Below, one piece after another: positions 18,762 through 27,541 of a DNA stretch of 64,000 bases. This DNA is from Flavobacteriales bacterium. GTDB taxonomy: Bacteria; Bacteroidota; Bacteroidia; Flavobacteriales; Flavobacteriaceae. The stretch covers positions 36,192 through 100,191 of the forward strand of contig JAMONV010000049.1 of the NCBI GenBank assembly GCA_027066365.1, read 5' to 3'. Position 1 is the stretch's first letter. Each line of letters opens with the position of its first letter. Both the position numbers and the translations under genes were made by a program. Below the pieces are notes generated by a model. It saw nothing but the letters and a program-made list of their open reading frames with translations, searched no databases and was not told the origin of the DNA.

Positions 18762-21185
18762 ATGGATTTACGCACGAATAAAGAATTGGATTTGGCTTAT
18801 CGTTTTTTAGCCGAAACCTCGCGTCATGTTTTTTTAACGGGAAAGGCAGGCACGGGAAAGACTACCTTTCTAAAAAAAATCGTAGCGGAGCTACCCAAGC
18901 AAATGGCCGTTGTGGCGCCAACGGGTGTGGCGGCCATTAATGCGGGAGGTATGACCATTCATTCTTTGTTTCAACTTCCCCCGGAACTCTTATTACCCGG
19001 CTGGGAGAAGCGGAACCGGGTAAATAAATTTCGATTTTCCAAAGCCAAAAAAGAAATCATCAGGTATTTGGATTTGCTCGTTATTGACGAAATCAGTATG
19101 GTGCGCGCCGACGTTTTGGATGCCATCGATGAAATCATGAAACGCTACCGGAGAGACGATCGTCCCTTTGGGGGGGCACAGGTATTAATGATTGGAGATT
19201 TGCAACAATTGTCGCCGGTGACACGTGAAAATGAGCGGGATTGGCTAAATCAATTTTATGAAACACCTTATTTTTTCAGCAGTAGTGTTTTTAGCAGGAT
19301 GCAACCGGTTGTGATTGAATTAAAGGAAGTTTTTCGTCAGGAAAATGCAGAATTTATCGGGATTTTAAATCAAATCCGGGAGGGAAAAATTTCGGATGAA
19401 GCATTGAAAAAGCTTAATGAGCGTTATCTGCCGGATTTTGAACCGGAAGAAGGTGAAGGTTTTATCCGCTTGACTACGCACAACCGGAAAGCCGATGCCA
19501 TAAATTTGAAAAAGCTGAATGATCTGCAAGGTAAAGCGATATGTTACAAAGCGAAAATCGAAGGACGATTTCCTTCCAATGCCTTCCCCACCGACGAAGA
19601 ATTATGTCTGAAACCGCAAGCGCAAGTAATGTTTGTGCGGAATGATTCTTCCGGCGCCAATCGCTACTATAACGGGAAAATCGGGCGAGTGGTGAACCTT
19701 ACCGAGGAATATGTGGAAGTGGATACGGGAGATGAGACGGTGGAGGTTACACCGGAGCAATGGGAATACGCCACCTATGAAACAGACCCTGAAACTTTGG
19801 AAATTAAACGCAAGGTGGAAGGTGTGTTCCGGCAATTGCCATTGCGGTTGGCATGGGCGATTACGGTGCACAAAAGTCAGGGTTTGACTTTCGATAAAGC
19901 CGTTATCGATTTACAATCGGCATTTGCGCACGGGCAGGCTTATGTGGCATTGAGCCGCTGCCGGACATTGGAAGGATTGGTTTTGAAAGCACCGGTCACG
20001 GAGGGGCAGTTGATTTATGACATGCGTGTAAATCAATTTAACCGGTTTGTTCGTAGCCTTATGCCGGATGAAAAAACATTGCTAAATGCACGCAAGTTAT
20101 ATTTATTGGAGTGGTTAACGCGTTTGTATGATTATGAAGGGCTCAAGAAAAATTTGCAGAAACTGGTCGATCTTTTATACCAAAATCCTTCGGTTATCCA
20201 ATCCGACGATAAGGATTTACCGGCCGAGATATTGGAAACGAATTTGAAAGAAATTCTTGATATCTCACGCAAGTTTACGGCTGTCATTAAACGGGAAATA
20301 GCGAATATGAAAGACGGTTTTTTCGATAACGCATTCAAACAAAGATTAATTCATTCCGTAGTTTTTTTCGAAACAAAAACAATAGCTGTTCGTGAACGTT
20401 TCCTGCGATTTGCTTATGATACGGATAATATGGAATTGGCCAAGCGCCTAGACGAATTGGTGATGGAAATATCGATTGAAATGAAGCGAAAAATTTATTT
20501 GATGCAGGGATTACAAAAGGATTTTTCCACGGAATACTATTTACGATTGAAACATTCCTTTGAAGCAATTCGCCGACAAGAAGAAAAGAAAGAGGAAAAA
20601 CGAAAGACCGCAAAAAAAGTTACTTATCCCGATTTGCTTGAAGCATTACGTTCATTGCGATATGAATTGAGCATTGCCGAAAATGTTCCGCCTTACAGGA
20701 TTTTTACGCAGGAGACTTTATACGAATTGGCCGAACGCATGCCGGTGACCTTGAAACAGCTCAAAAAAATTCAAGGAATCGGCAAGGCGAGAATGCAAAA
20801 TTACGGTGAAGAAATTATTGAAACAATCAAAGCATATTGCATTGCCAACGAAATTTCCATGCATGAGGATGAAAAACCTAAATTGAGTTCGAAAGAAATC
20901 AGTTTGCAAATGTATTCGGAAGGAAAAAATCCGGAAGAAATAGCTGCGGAACGGGAGTTGACCAAGGAAACGGTAATCGGGCATTTGTTGAATTTTATAG
21001 CGAATAACCGAGTAAAAATAGCGGATTTGATAGATACTGAAAAGTTGAAGGAAATATTAAAACTTATTGAAAATCATGGGGATGAAAGCTTAAGCCTTTT
21101 AAAAGAAAAAGGCGGCGACCGCTTTTCTTATACCGAATTGCGAATTGCCAGGGCTTATTACCGAACGAACTATAAGAAAAAGTAA
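18762..21185 (+). CDS. Pif1/RecD-like helicase with HRDC and HTH domains
   Basis: Superfamily 1 DNA helicase. The 807 residues show Walker A LTGKAGTGKTTFLKK (about 26-40), Walker B LLVIDEISMVRADVLDAID, GDLQQLSPV, and the C-terminal SF1 motifs AWAITVHKSQGLTFDKA and AYVALSRCRTLEGL. After a helical middle region comes an HRDC domain (about 630-700, PPYRIFTQETLYELAERMP) and a final HTH_40-type domain (LQMYSEGKNPEEIAAERELT). HRDC plus HTH is shared with RecQ-type helicases and suggests binding to structured DNA. Partner and substrate are not visible. Confidence 0.88.
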   Translation: MDLRTNKELDLAYRFLAETSRHVFLTGKAGTGKTTFLKKIVAELPKQMAVVAPTGVAAINAGGMTIHSLFQLPPELLLPGWEKRNRVNKFRFSKAKKEIIRYLDLLVIDEISMVRADVLDAIDEIMKRYRRDDRPFGGAQVLMIGDLQQLSPVTRENERDWLNQFYETPYFFSSSVFSRMQPVVIELKEVFRQENAEFIGILNQIREGKISDEALKKLNERYLPDFEPEEGEGFIRLTTHNRKADAINLKKLNDLQGKAICYKAKIEGRFPSNAFPTDEELCLKPQAQVMFVRNDSSGANRYYNGKIGRVVNLTEEYVEVDTGDETVEVTPEQWEYATYETDPETLEIKRKVEGVFRQLPLRLAWAITVHKSQGLTFDKAVIDLQSAFAHGQAYVALSRCRTLEGLVLKAPVTEGQLIYDMRVNQFNRFVRSLMPDEKTLLNARKLYLLEWLTRLYDYEGLKKNLQKLVDLLYQNPSVIQSDDKDLPAEILETNLKEILDISRKFTAVIKREIANMKDGFFDNAFKQRLIHSVVFFETKTIAVRERFLRFAYDTDNMELAKRLDELVMEISIEMKRKIYLMQGLQKDFSTEYYLRLKHSFEAIRRQEEKKEEKRKTAKKVTYPDLLEALRSLRYELSIAENVPPYRIFTQETLYELAERMPVTLKQLKKIQGIGKARMQNYGEEIIETIKAYCIANEISMHEDEKPKLSSKEISLQMYSEGKNPEEIAAERELTKETVIGHLLNFIANNRVKIADLIDTEKLKEILKLIENHGDESLSLLKEKGGDRFSYTELRIARAYYRTNYKKK

Positions 21186-21215
21186 TAAATTTATGCTGTT
21201 TTAAATTTTCATATT

Positions 21216-21668
21216 ATGGAAGAACAAAAGAAACAATCATATCGAAGTATAAAAGTAGCCGTAGGGACGGGGCGTCCGGGAACACGAATAGCGGAACATG
21301 CCGGAAAGACGCGATTTTTCAAGGTTTTCGAGATAGAAGAAACCGCTGACGGTTTGCGCATGAAAAAGACCGAAATGATTACATTGGACGAAGGCCAAAC
21401 ATTGCATGATGTGTTGCACCGGAATCCTATTGATTTTAGCGGACATCCTTTGGAAGATGCGGAAATTATTCTTACACGAAGCATAGGGATGGGGGCCGTT
21501 CAAAAGTTATATATGCTGGGGAAAAGAGCCTATATGATTGCGGAAAAAAATCCCGAAGATGCCATTGAAAAACTTATGGCAGGCACGTTAAAAGCTTTGG
21601 ATCCTTCGCAACATCACCATCACCACCATGAGCATCATCATCAAGACAAAAATGAACACGAAGATTGA
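21216..21668 (+). CDS. NifX/NifB-fold protein with His-rich tail
   Basis: A 150-residue protein whose residues 13-128 fit the dinitrogenase iron-molybdenum cofactor (NifX/NafY) fold: KVAVGTGRPGTRIAEHAGKTRFFKVFEI at the start and ILTRSIGMGAVQKLYMLGKRAY in the middle. The C-terminus is a metal-binding-looking tail of nine His in a dozen residues followed by acidic residues. No nitrogenase gene is in the window, and such proteins occur widely outside nitrogen fixers. Metal or cofactor handling is an inference from fold and tail. It follows the helicase gene by 30 bp. Confidence 0.75.
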   Translation: MEEQKKQSYRSIKVAVGTGRPGTRIAEHAGKTRFFKVFEIEETADGLRMKKTEMITLDEGQTLHDVLHRNPIDFSGHPLEDAEIILTRSIGMGAVQKLYMLGKRAYMIAEKNPEDAIEKLMAGTLKALDPSQHHHHHHEHHHQDKNEHED

Positions 21669-21682
21669 GTATAAGAGTGTGA

Positions 21683-22381
21683 TTAAAGATTTTTATTTCG
21701 TTTAGCCAGAATATCCAAAATATACGCCAGTTGTTCGTCGCGAGTCATCCGGCTGTTGTCCAAAATGATAGCGTCGGGAGCTTGAATGAGAGGCGAAGCT
21801 TCGCGAGTCGTATCGATTTGATCGCGTTGACGTAGGTTATTTAAAACTTCTTCTAAAGGAATTTCAATGCCTTTTTGTTTCAGTTCTTCCCAACGCCGGC
21901 GGGCCCGTATTTCGGGCGATGCAGTCATAAAAATTTTCAATTCGGCATCGGGCATAACAACTGTTCCGATATCGCGACCGTCCATAACGTAGCCTTTTCC
22001 TTCCGCCATGGCTTGTTGCAATGCGACGAGTTTTTTGCGCACTTGAGGAATTTCGGCAATAAGACTGACATATTCCGATACGGGCATTCGACGAATTTCG
22101 TTTTCCACCTTTTCGTCATTGAGGAAAGTTTCGGCTTGGCCGGTGGTGTTGTTAAACCGGAAATCGATTTTAATTTTATCCAAAGCTTTGAGCAAGGGTT
22201 CGATGCGTATTTTTCCGTCACGAATCAAATCGTTTCGCAGGGCAAATAAAGTAACGGCACGATACATGGCACCCGTGTCGATGTAAATATAACCGAGTTT
22301 TTGAGCTAAAGCTTTGGCTAGAGTGCTTTTCCCGGTGGACGAATAGCCGTCGATGGCGATATTAATTTTTTTGTTTTGCAT
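21683..22381 (-). CDS. cmk: Cytidylate kinase
   Basis: Phosphorylates CMP and dCMP with ATP. The 232 residues include the P-loop AIDGYSSTGKSTLAKALA at the N-terminus, YIDTGAMYRAVTLFAL (substrate binding) and DGRDIGTVVMPDAELKIFMTAS with the lid-region RARRRWEE. Length is standard. Its start overlaps the 3' end of porQ by 20 bp, and the porQ-cmk order is typical of Flavobacteriia. Confidence 0.96.
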   Translation of the reverse strand: MQNKKINIAIDGYSSTGKSTLAKALAQKLGYIYIDTGAMYRAVTLFALRNDLIRDGKIRIEPLLKALDKIKIDFRFNNTTGQAETFLNDEKVENEIRRMPVSEYVSLIAEIPQVRKKLVALQQAMAEGKGYVMDGRDIGTVVMPDAELKIFMTASPEIRARRRWEELKQKGIEIPLEEVLNNLRQRDQIDTTREASPLIQAPDAIILDNSRMTRDEQLAYILDILAKRNKNL

Positions 22382-23384
22382 TCAAGAAAATATTTAATCC
22401 GATTAAATGAGTATTTCCGGCAAAATGATATTGACCGTAGCCGTAGTGCAGCGCGAATCTATTGAGGCGAATTCCCAAACCCGCCGAAAATCCCGATGAG
22501 AAATTGATATCTTTTAGTCCGAGTTCGGCGGCACGTCGAAAATTAAATCCCAGTCGTAAGTTGAGGCGTTTTCGTGGAAAAATTTCCACGCCGGTGATGA
22601 TATGGCGGAAAATATGATGAATAATCGTTATGTTTTCATGTTGAATATTCCCATTGGGATCGGTTTGATCACGTGCGGTATTGATAAAGGCGATTCGTGG
22701 TTTTTGGAGGTTTTCGAGGGTTATGTATAGACGAATCGGGGCATGTTCCAACAATTTGGCATAGGTCAGATCGATTTCAAAGGGCAGCGCTTCCCGGGTT
22801 CCGTTGTAGGTGGTGATTTGTCTTCCTGCATTGCGAAAAACCAGCGCCACTTCATTACCGTTATGACGGTAGGAAATGCCGAGATCGAAGGCGATTCCCT
22901 CGGATCGGTATGAAGCCAAAACGGAGTGAATCCATTTGAGGTTTAATCCGGCTGACCAACGTTCATTGAAGCGATAGGCATATCCCGCATACAAAGCGCT
23001 TTCGGAAGCGGTAAAAGTGCCTGTCTTTTCGCCGGTATCATCGGCGGCGATAAATTTTCCGTAATTCAAATAGTGTATTCCGGCGAACAGATAACCGGTT
23101 TCGGGCAAATGAAAAACATAACCTGCTTGGCCGTAGTTGATGTCGGTGAGATGGTTTGCATAATTTAAACCTATGATACCGTTTTGTGTGCTGTCGATAA
23201 GCGCAGGATTACCGAAGTTTTGCATAATATCATATCCTGTGGAAACAAATTGTTTCCCGCCGAGGGAGGTTTGAAAAGCCGATGGACTAAGACTTAAAAA
23301 ACGGTATGTGGCTGTGCCGCCAATTTGTGCTTGAATGGTTAGCGTGAATAAAAAAGAAGTGAACAACCGGGCGGTTTTTTTCAT
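22362..23384 (-). CDS. porQ: Type IX secretion system protein PorQ
   Basis: Outer-membrane beta-barrel component of the type IX secretion system, acting with PorU, PorV and PorZ in cargo attachment. The 340-residue protein starts with a signal peptide and has the PorQ N-terminal segment YRFLSLSPSAFQTSLGGKQ, the NFGNPALID motif, and a run of beta-strand repeats with aromatic ends to the terminal strand. It belongs to a minus-strand series with lpxH upstream and cmk downstream. The window also ends in a sorting-tail fragment, so this organism uses the system. Confidence 0.9.
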   Translation of the reverse strand: MKKTARLFTSFLFTLTIQAQIGGTATYRFLSLSPSAFQTSLGGKQFVSTGYDIMQNFGNPALIDSTQNGIIGLNYANHLTDINYGQAGYVFHLPETGYLFAGIHYLNYGKFIAADDTGEKTGTFTASESALYAGYAYRFNERWSAGLNLKWIHSVLASYRSEGIAFDLGISYRHNGNEVALVFRNAGRQITTYNGTREALPFEIDLTYAKLLEHAPIRLYITLENLQKPRIAFINTARDQTDPNGNIQHENITIIHHIFRHIITGVEIFPRKRLNLRLGFNFRRAAELGLKDINFSSGFSAGLGIRLNRFALHYGYGQYHFAGNTHLIGLNIFLNAKQKN

Positions 23385-23428
23385 GCGGTAAGATTATCTG
23401 CTGAAATTATATCGCCAAAAATACAAAA

Positions 23429-24259
23429 TTATTGTTTGGGCGGTTTATAAATTGCTTTTCCCGACAAAACGTTTAATTGAATATCCAATCCGTCACTTTC
23501 GGCAAATGAAAACCAGTTGATCCAGTCGCCCAGGTTAATATAACGACTTTTGCGGTTCGACAAAGGATAATCAACGGCATGATGTCGATGGCCGAAAATA
23601 AAAAAATCGTAATGTTTGTTTTGTAAAATGGCTTCGGAAAAAAGCATTAAATATTCTTTGTCGGGGCCGCGAAAACGAGTTACCTGACGGGGCGTTGAAG
23701 CACGGCTGCGGTGCGAGAAAAACGAAGCCAATGGAATACCTATATCGGGATGTAACCAACGATAAAGCCATTGGGAAACCGGGTTTCGAAAAATTTTCTT
23801 AAGGAATTTGTAAGAATGGTCACCGGGGCCTAATCCGTCGCCATGAGCAACGAAAATTTTCAATTGATTGAGTGTTAAATCCACGGCATCGGAGTGAATT
23901 TGCATGCCGATTTCTTGCCGGAAGTAATCTTTGAGCCACATATCATGATTGCCGAAAAAATAATGAATGCCAATACCTTTGTCGGCCATTCGGGCTAATT
24001 TCCCCAAAATCCGGGTAAAATATTTGGGAACGGTGTGTCGATAATCAAACCAAAAATCAAAGATATCACCGACCAAAAACAGGGCAAAAACGTTGTTTTC
24101 GATTTTGTCGAGCCATTCCACGATTTTTTTCTCGCGAAGGCGGCTTTGTTCGGCATCGGGCCAACCGAGGTGCCAGTCGGAGAGAAAATAGATTTTTTTT
24201 CTTTCGGGAAGATTGATATTGACCTTATCCGTTTTGATCATCGGCGTACCATTCGGCAT
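23429..24259 (-). CDS. lpxH: UDP-2,3-diacylglucosamine diphosphatase (LpxH family)
   Basis: Hydrolyses UDP-2,3-diacylglucosamine to lipid X, a step in lipid A synthesis at the inner face of the inner membrane. The 276 residues carry calcineurin-like metallophosphatase motifs in order: FLSDWHLG, VGDIFDFWFDY, FGNHDMW, VAHGDG and FGHRHH. The first ATG (24259) lies inside queD; a second in-frame ATG six codons later is also possible. Either start overlaps queD, so the genes are coupled. Confidence 0.92.
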   Translation of the reverse strand: MPNGTPMIKTDKVNINLPERKKIYFLSDWHLGWPDAEQSRLREKKIVEWLDKIENNVFALFLVGDIFDFWFDYRHTVPKYFTRILGKLARMADKGIGIHYFFGNHDMWLKDYFRQEIGMQIHSDAVDLTLNQLKIFVAHGDGLGPGDHSYKFLKKIFRNPVSQWLYRWLHPDIGIPLASFFSHRSRASTPRQVTRFRGPDKEYLMLFSEAILQNKHYDFFIFGHRHHAVDYPLSNRKSRYINLGDWINWFSFAESDGLDIQLNVLSGKAIYKPPKQ

Positions 24260-24695
24260 AAGAAGTGCCTGTTTCGTATAATTTTAATGAAAAAAGTTTG
24301 ACATTTTCGGGTAAATTTTCGCGAATGCGCGAAGCAATATCCAGAAGCATCATTTCACCGGTCGGCTGGAAATCCACCAATAGAATCCGGTGACCTTTTT
24401 CCCGTAAATAATCGCCTGTTTCCCGATATCCGCCGTTACGATTCAATAGCAATGCGTGATCATAAATATCCACAACATGTTCTTTAACAATCTTTTTTAA
24501 ATCGCCGAAGTCAATTACCATTCCGAATTTAACATGGGCCGGATCGTCGATGGGATGGCCTTGTACAGTAACTTCCAATCGATAGCTGTGGCCGTGAACA
24601 TGGCGACATTTTCCGTCGTATCCGGCAAGCGCGTGTCCTGTTTCAAAATGAAAAATTTTAGTTAGCCTTATGACCGGTTTCTTCGTCTTCTTCAT
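24225..24695 (-). CDS. queD: 6-carboxytetrahydropterin synthase (QueD/PTPS family)
   Basis: Converts dihydroneopterin triphosphate to 6-carboxytetrahydropterin in queuosine/7-deazaguanine synthesis. The 156-residue form starts at MKKTKKPVIRLT. Zinc ligands are seen in FHFETGHAL and CRHVHGHSYRLEV, and the catalytic region includes GMVIDFGDLKKIV and the C-terminal LYETGTSYAEW. An earlier alternative start is rejected because it reads into the small upstream gene in another frame. Other queuosine genes are not in the window. Confidence 0.92.
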   Translation of the reverse strand: MKKTKKPVIRLTKIFHFETGHALAGYDGKCRHVHGHSYRLEVTVQGHPIDDPAHVKFGMVIDFGDLKKIVKEHVVDIYDHALLLNRNGGYRETGDYLREKGHRILLVDFQPTGEMMLLDIASRIRENLPENVKLFSLKLYETGTSYAEWYADDQNG

Positions 24696-24813
24696 CGGGA
24701 ACGTATTTTTTTTCCAGAAATTTGAGCACGACAAATGTGATAACAAAGCCTAAAATAACAGGCAATAATGCCGTAAACCAATAGGCTAGATGATATGTCC
24801 AATTTTTTTCCAT
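24658..24813 (-). CDS. Small single-helix membrane protein (51 aa)
   Basis: A short frame encoding MEKNWTYHLAYWFTALLPVI..., about 51 residues: a short polar N-terminus, one hydrophobic helix at about 10-32, a KFLEKKY stretch at the cytoplasmic boundary, and an acidic tail (PDEEDEETG). It is preceded by a perfect TATATTTG -7 box 7 bp before the ATG and overlaps the start of queD by 38 bp, so it probably heads the queD-lpxH-porQ-cmk transcript. Its function is unknown. The general shape recalls small cytochrome-oxidase accessory proteins, but no specific family is recognised. Confidence 0.65.
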   Translation of the reverse strand: MEKNWTYHLAYWFTALLPVILGFVITFVVLKFLEKKYVPDEEDEETGHKAN

Positions 24814-24820
24814 GCAAGTG

Positions 24821-24828
24821 CAAATATA
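24821..24828 (-). promoter_or_regulatory. Predicted -7 box for the small membrane protein/queD series
   Basis: Minus-strand TATATTTG, 7 bp before the ATG of the 51-residue gene. The transcript would be leaderless or nearly so. No good -33 box. Confidence 0.5.
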
Positions 24829-24998
24829 GTTTTTTTTGACTCGCTATGAAATTACTATACGGCAAAAAAAAATTTGAAGCGAACAAATGATTGCGCAGGA
24901 TTGATGGAGAATGGTGTATGAAAAAAAGTTATGAGAATGATAAAAAACCGAGAGGATAAATCGTGTTGGAAATACTTTTTTTAGTGGTTGGAAAATGG

Positions 24999-25006
24999 TA
25001 ATTTTG
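24999..25006 (+). promoter_or_regulatory. Predicted -7 box of pheT
   Basis: TAATTTTG, 21 bp before the pheT ATG. No T-box or leader-peptide structure was evident between it and the start codon. Confidence 0.45.
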
Positions 25007-25027
25007 CACGTCATAAAAATTTCATGA

Positions 25028-27457
25028 ATGAAGATTTCATACAATTGGCTCAGGGATTACATTGAAACGGATAAACCGGCGGAAGAAGTGGCGTCGATTT
25101 TGACCGGGACCGGTCTGGAAGTGGAAAAAATTTCGGATTTTCAACCGGTAAAAAGCGATTTGGAGGGAATTGTTGTAGGTGAAGTGTTGGAGGTGAAAAA
25201 ACATCCCAATGCGGATAAATTGTCGTTGACATTGGTGGATTTGGGGCAAGGCGAACCGGTGCAAATCGTATGCGGGGCGCCTAATGTAGCTAAAGGTCAA
25301 AAAGTGCCGGTGGCTACAATCGGAACCAGGTTGGTTACGTTCGGCGGAGAGGAGATCAAGCTGAAAAAGGGTAAAATTCGCGGCGAGTTGAGTATGGGAA
25401 TGATTTTAGCCGAAGACGAAATCGGCTTGAGTAATAATCACGACGGAATTATGGTATTGGACGAAGATGCGCCCGTAGGAAAATCGATTAAGGAAGTGCT
25501 TAATTTGCCGCAAGATAAAATATTTGAAATCGGACTTACGCCCAATCGTGCCGATGCGATGAGTCACTTTGGCGTAGCAAGGGATTTACATGCCAAGTTA
25601 AATTTTGAAGGGGAAAAAGTTAGGTTTTCGCCCAGGAGTGTGGGAAAATTTACACCCGACAACCGCGTGCAACCGGTTCAAATAGAAATCCGAGACAAAA
25701 AACATTGTGCCCGTTATACGGGATTGGTTATCAGGAATGTGAAAGTGGAAGAAAGTCCCGATTGGCTAAAACACCGTTTGCTAAGTATCGGATTAATTCC
25801 GCGCAATAATATTGTGGATATAACCAATTATGTAATGCACGATATCGGTCAACCGATGCATGCTTTTGATTTGAGCAAAATAAAAGGAAACAAAATTATC
25901 GTCAGAACGGCAAAAGAAGGAGAGAAAATCATTGCATTGGATGATAAGGAATATACATTATCGAGCGAAAATTTGGTGATAGCCAATAAAGAAGAACCGA
26001 TGGCCATTGCCGGGGTGATAGGCGGAAAAGATTCGGCTATAAATGCAAATACCACGGATATTTTGTTGGAAAGCGCATATTTCGATCCGGTTTCGGTAAG
26101 GAAAACCGCAAAAAAATTGGGGATTGCTACGGATTCCTCTTTCAGGTTCGAGCGTGGAATCGATCCCGAGTTAAGCGAATTTGCTATTAAATATGCTGCC
26201 TTGTTGATCAAGCAAGTTTTGCCTGATGTCATAATCACCGAACCTACTCTTGAAGTTGCCGAACATTTTCAACCCGTAACCCTTTCTTTGTCGTATGACT
26301 ATTTGAATCAAATGATAGGAGAAAATATTCCCGTTGAAAAAATTAAGGAAATATTGGCATTGCTCGATTTTCAAATTATTTCGTCCAACGAAGAAAATTT
26401 AGCGGTTCAAATTCCGTTATACCGTGTGGATGTAACTCGTCCGGCCGACGTGGTTGAAGAAATTTTAAGGATTTACGGATATGATACTGTGCCTGTTTCG
26501 GAAAAAATGCATTTTACCATAGCGCATGAAGATGCCATTACGCCCTTGAAAGTGGAAAATGAGATTTCGGGCATTTTGACCCATAGCGGATTTCATGAAA
26601 CCATGTCCGTTTCGATGATTTCCGCCAAACAATTTGAACTATTGAAATCCACCGATCGAACAAAAGCGGTGGAATTGCTCAATCCGGTCAGCGCCGATTA
26701 TGCTTTTATGCGACAAAGTTTGCTCGGTTCGGCTTTGCAGAATATTCAATACAATGTCAACCGTCAACGGGAAGATCTGCAATTATTCGAATTCGGCAAA
26801 ATTTATTATAAGGAAAATGAAAATTATATTGAAAAATGGCGTTTGGCAATGGTTCAAACGGGTAATTTACTACCCGAAAATTGGATTGAGAATTCCCGTA
26901 AAGGCGGATTTTTTCATTTGAAGGGGCAATTGGAAAAGATTTTTCAACGTTGGGGCATAAATTATAAGGAAAAAGCTTATGTACATTCCGATTTAAGCGA
27001 TTCGGTCGCTTTTGTGCTAAATAATAAGATTTTGGCGATAGCGGGTTTTGTGAGACCGTCCTTGGTTCGTGCTTATGATATTAAGAAGCCGGTTTATTAT
27101 GCGGAAATCGATATGGATTTATTGATAGAAATCATCCGCAAACAAAAGCCGGGAAAAATCAAACCGATTCCTAAATTCCCTTCGATTCGTCGTGATTTGG
27201 CATTGGTGGTGGATGATCATGTTTCTTATGCACAATTGTATGAATTGGCGGTTAAGACCGAAAAAAAATTGTTGGAATCCGTCAATTTATTTGATGTTTA
27301 CGAAGGAGAAAAAATCGGTGAAGGCAAAAAATCTTATGCCCTGTCATTGGTTTTTCGATCGACCGATAAAACATTGAATGACAAGCAGGTAGATAAAATA
27401 ATGAAACGTTTGCTTAAAGTTTTTGAAAGCGAAACGGGTGCAAGTCTGCGTTCGTAA
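25028..27457 (+). CDS. pheT: Phenylalanine-tRNA ligase beta subunit
   Basis: Beta chain of the (alpha-beta)2 phenylalanyl-tRNA synthetase. The 809 residues show the family N-terminus MKISYNWLRDYIETDKPAEE, the EMAP/Trbp111-type tRNA-binding domain (about 40-155, with KHPNADKLSLTLVDLG), the B3/B4 editing domain, B5, the catalytic-like core (SDYAFMRQSLLGSALQNIQYN) and the C-terminal anticodon-binding FDX-ACB domain (PKFPSIRRDLALVVDD). pheS is not in the window, which is normal for Bacteroidota. The second of two overlapping ATGs is used because it gives the family N-terminus. Confidence 0.97.
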   Translation: MKISYNWLRDYIETDKPAEEVASILTGTGLEVEKISDFQPVKSDLEGIVVGEVLEVKKHPNADKLSLTLVDLGQGEPVQIVCGAPNVAKGQKVPVATIGTRLVTFGGEEIKLKKGKIRGELSMGMILAEDEIGLSNNHDGIMVLDEDAPVGKSIKEVLNLPQDKIFEIGLTPNRADAMSHFGVARDLHAKLNFEGEKVRFSPRSVGKFTPDNRVQPVQIEIRDKKHCARYTGLVIRNVKVEESPDWLKHRLLSIGLIPRNNIVDITNYVMHDIGQPMHAFDLSKIKGNKIIVRTAKEGEKIIALDDKEYTLSSENLVIANKEEPMAIAGVIGGKDSAINANTTDILLESAYFDPVSVRKTAKKLGIATDSSFRFERGIDPELSEFAIKYAALLIKQVLPDVIITEPTLEVAEHFQPVTLSLSYDYLNQMIGENIPVEKIKEILALLDFQIISSNEENLAVQIPLYRVDVTRPADVVEEILRIYGYDTVPVSEKMHFTIAHEDAITPLKVENEISGILTHSGFHETMSVSMISAKQFELLKSTDRTKAVELLNPVSADYAFMRQSLLGSALQNIQYNVNRQREDLQLFEFGKIYYKENENYIEKWRLAMVQTGNLLPENWIENSRKGGFFHLKGQLEKIFQRWGINYKEKAYVHSDLSDSVAFVLNNKILAIAGFVRPSLVRAYDIKKPVYYAEIDMDLLIEIIRKQKPGKIKPIPKFPSIRRDLALVVDDHVSYAQLYELAVKTEKKLLESVNLFDVYEGEKIGEGKKSYALSLVFRSTDKTLNDKQVDKIMKRLLKVFESETGASLRS

Positions 27458-27479
27458 TATTTTAAAGGAAAACAATATA

Positions 27480-27511
27480 GGGGAGGTCGAATATAAGGCT
27501 TCCCTTTTTTT
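27480..27511 (+). terminator. Rho-independent terminator after pheT
   Basis: GGGAGG (27481-27486) pairs with CTTCCC (27499-27504, one G-T pair) and is followed by seven T. It ends pheT before tilS. Confidence 0.75.
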
Positions 27512-27541
27512 GTTTAATTTAGAGCAAGATTTTGTGAGGGC

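Noticed and set aside
21600..21668. His-rich tail as a cloning tag artefact
   Set aside because: The run is irregular (His mixed with Glu, Gln and acidic residues) and is part of native coding sequence, so a tag is unlikely.
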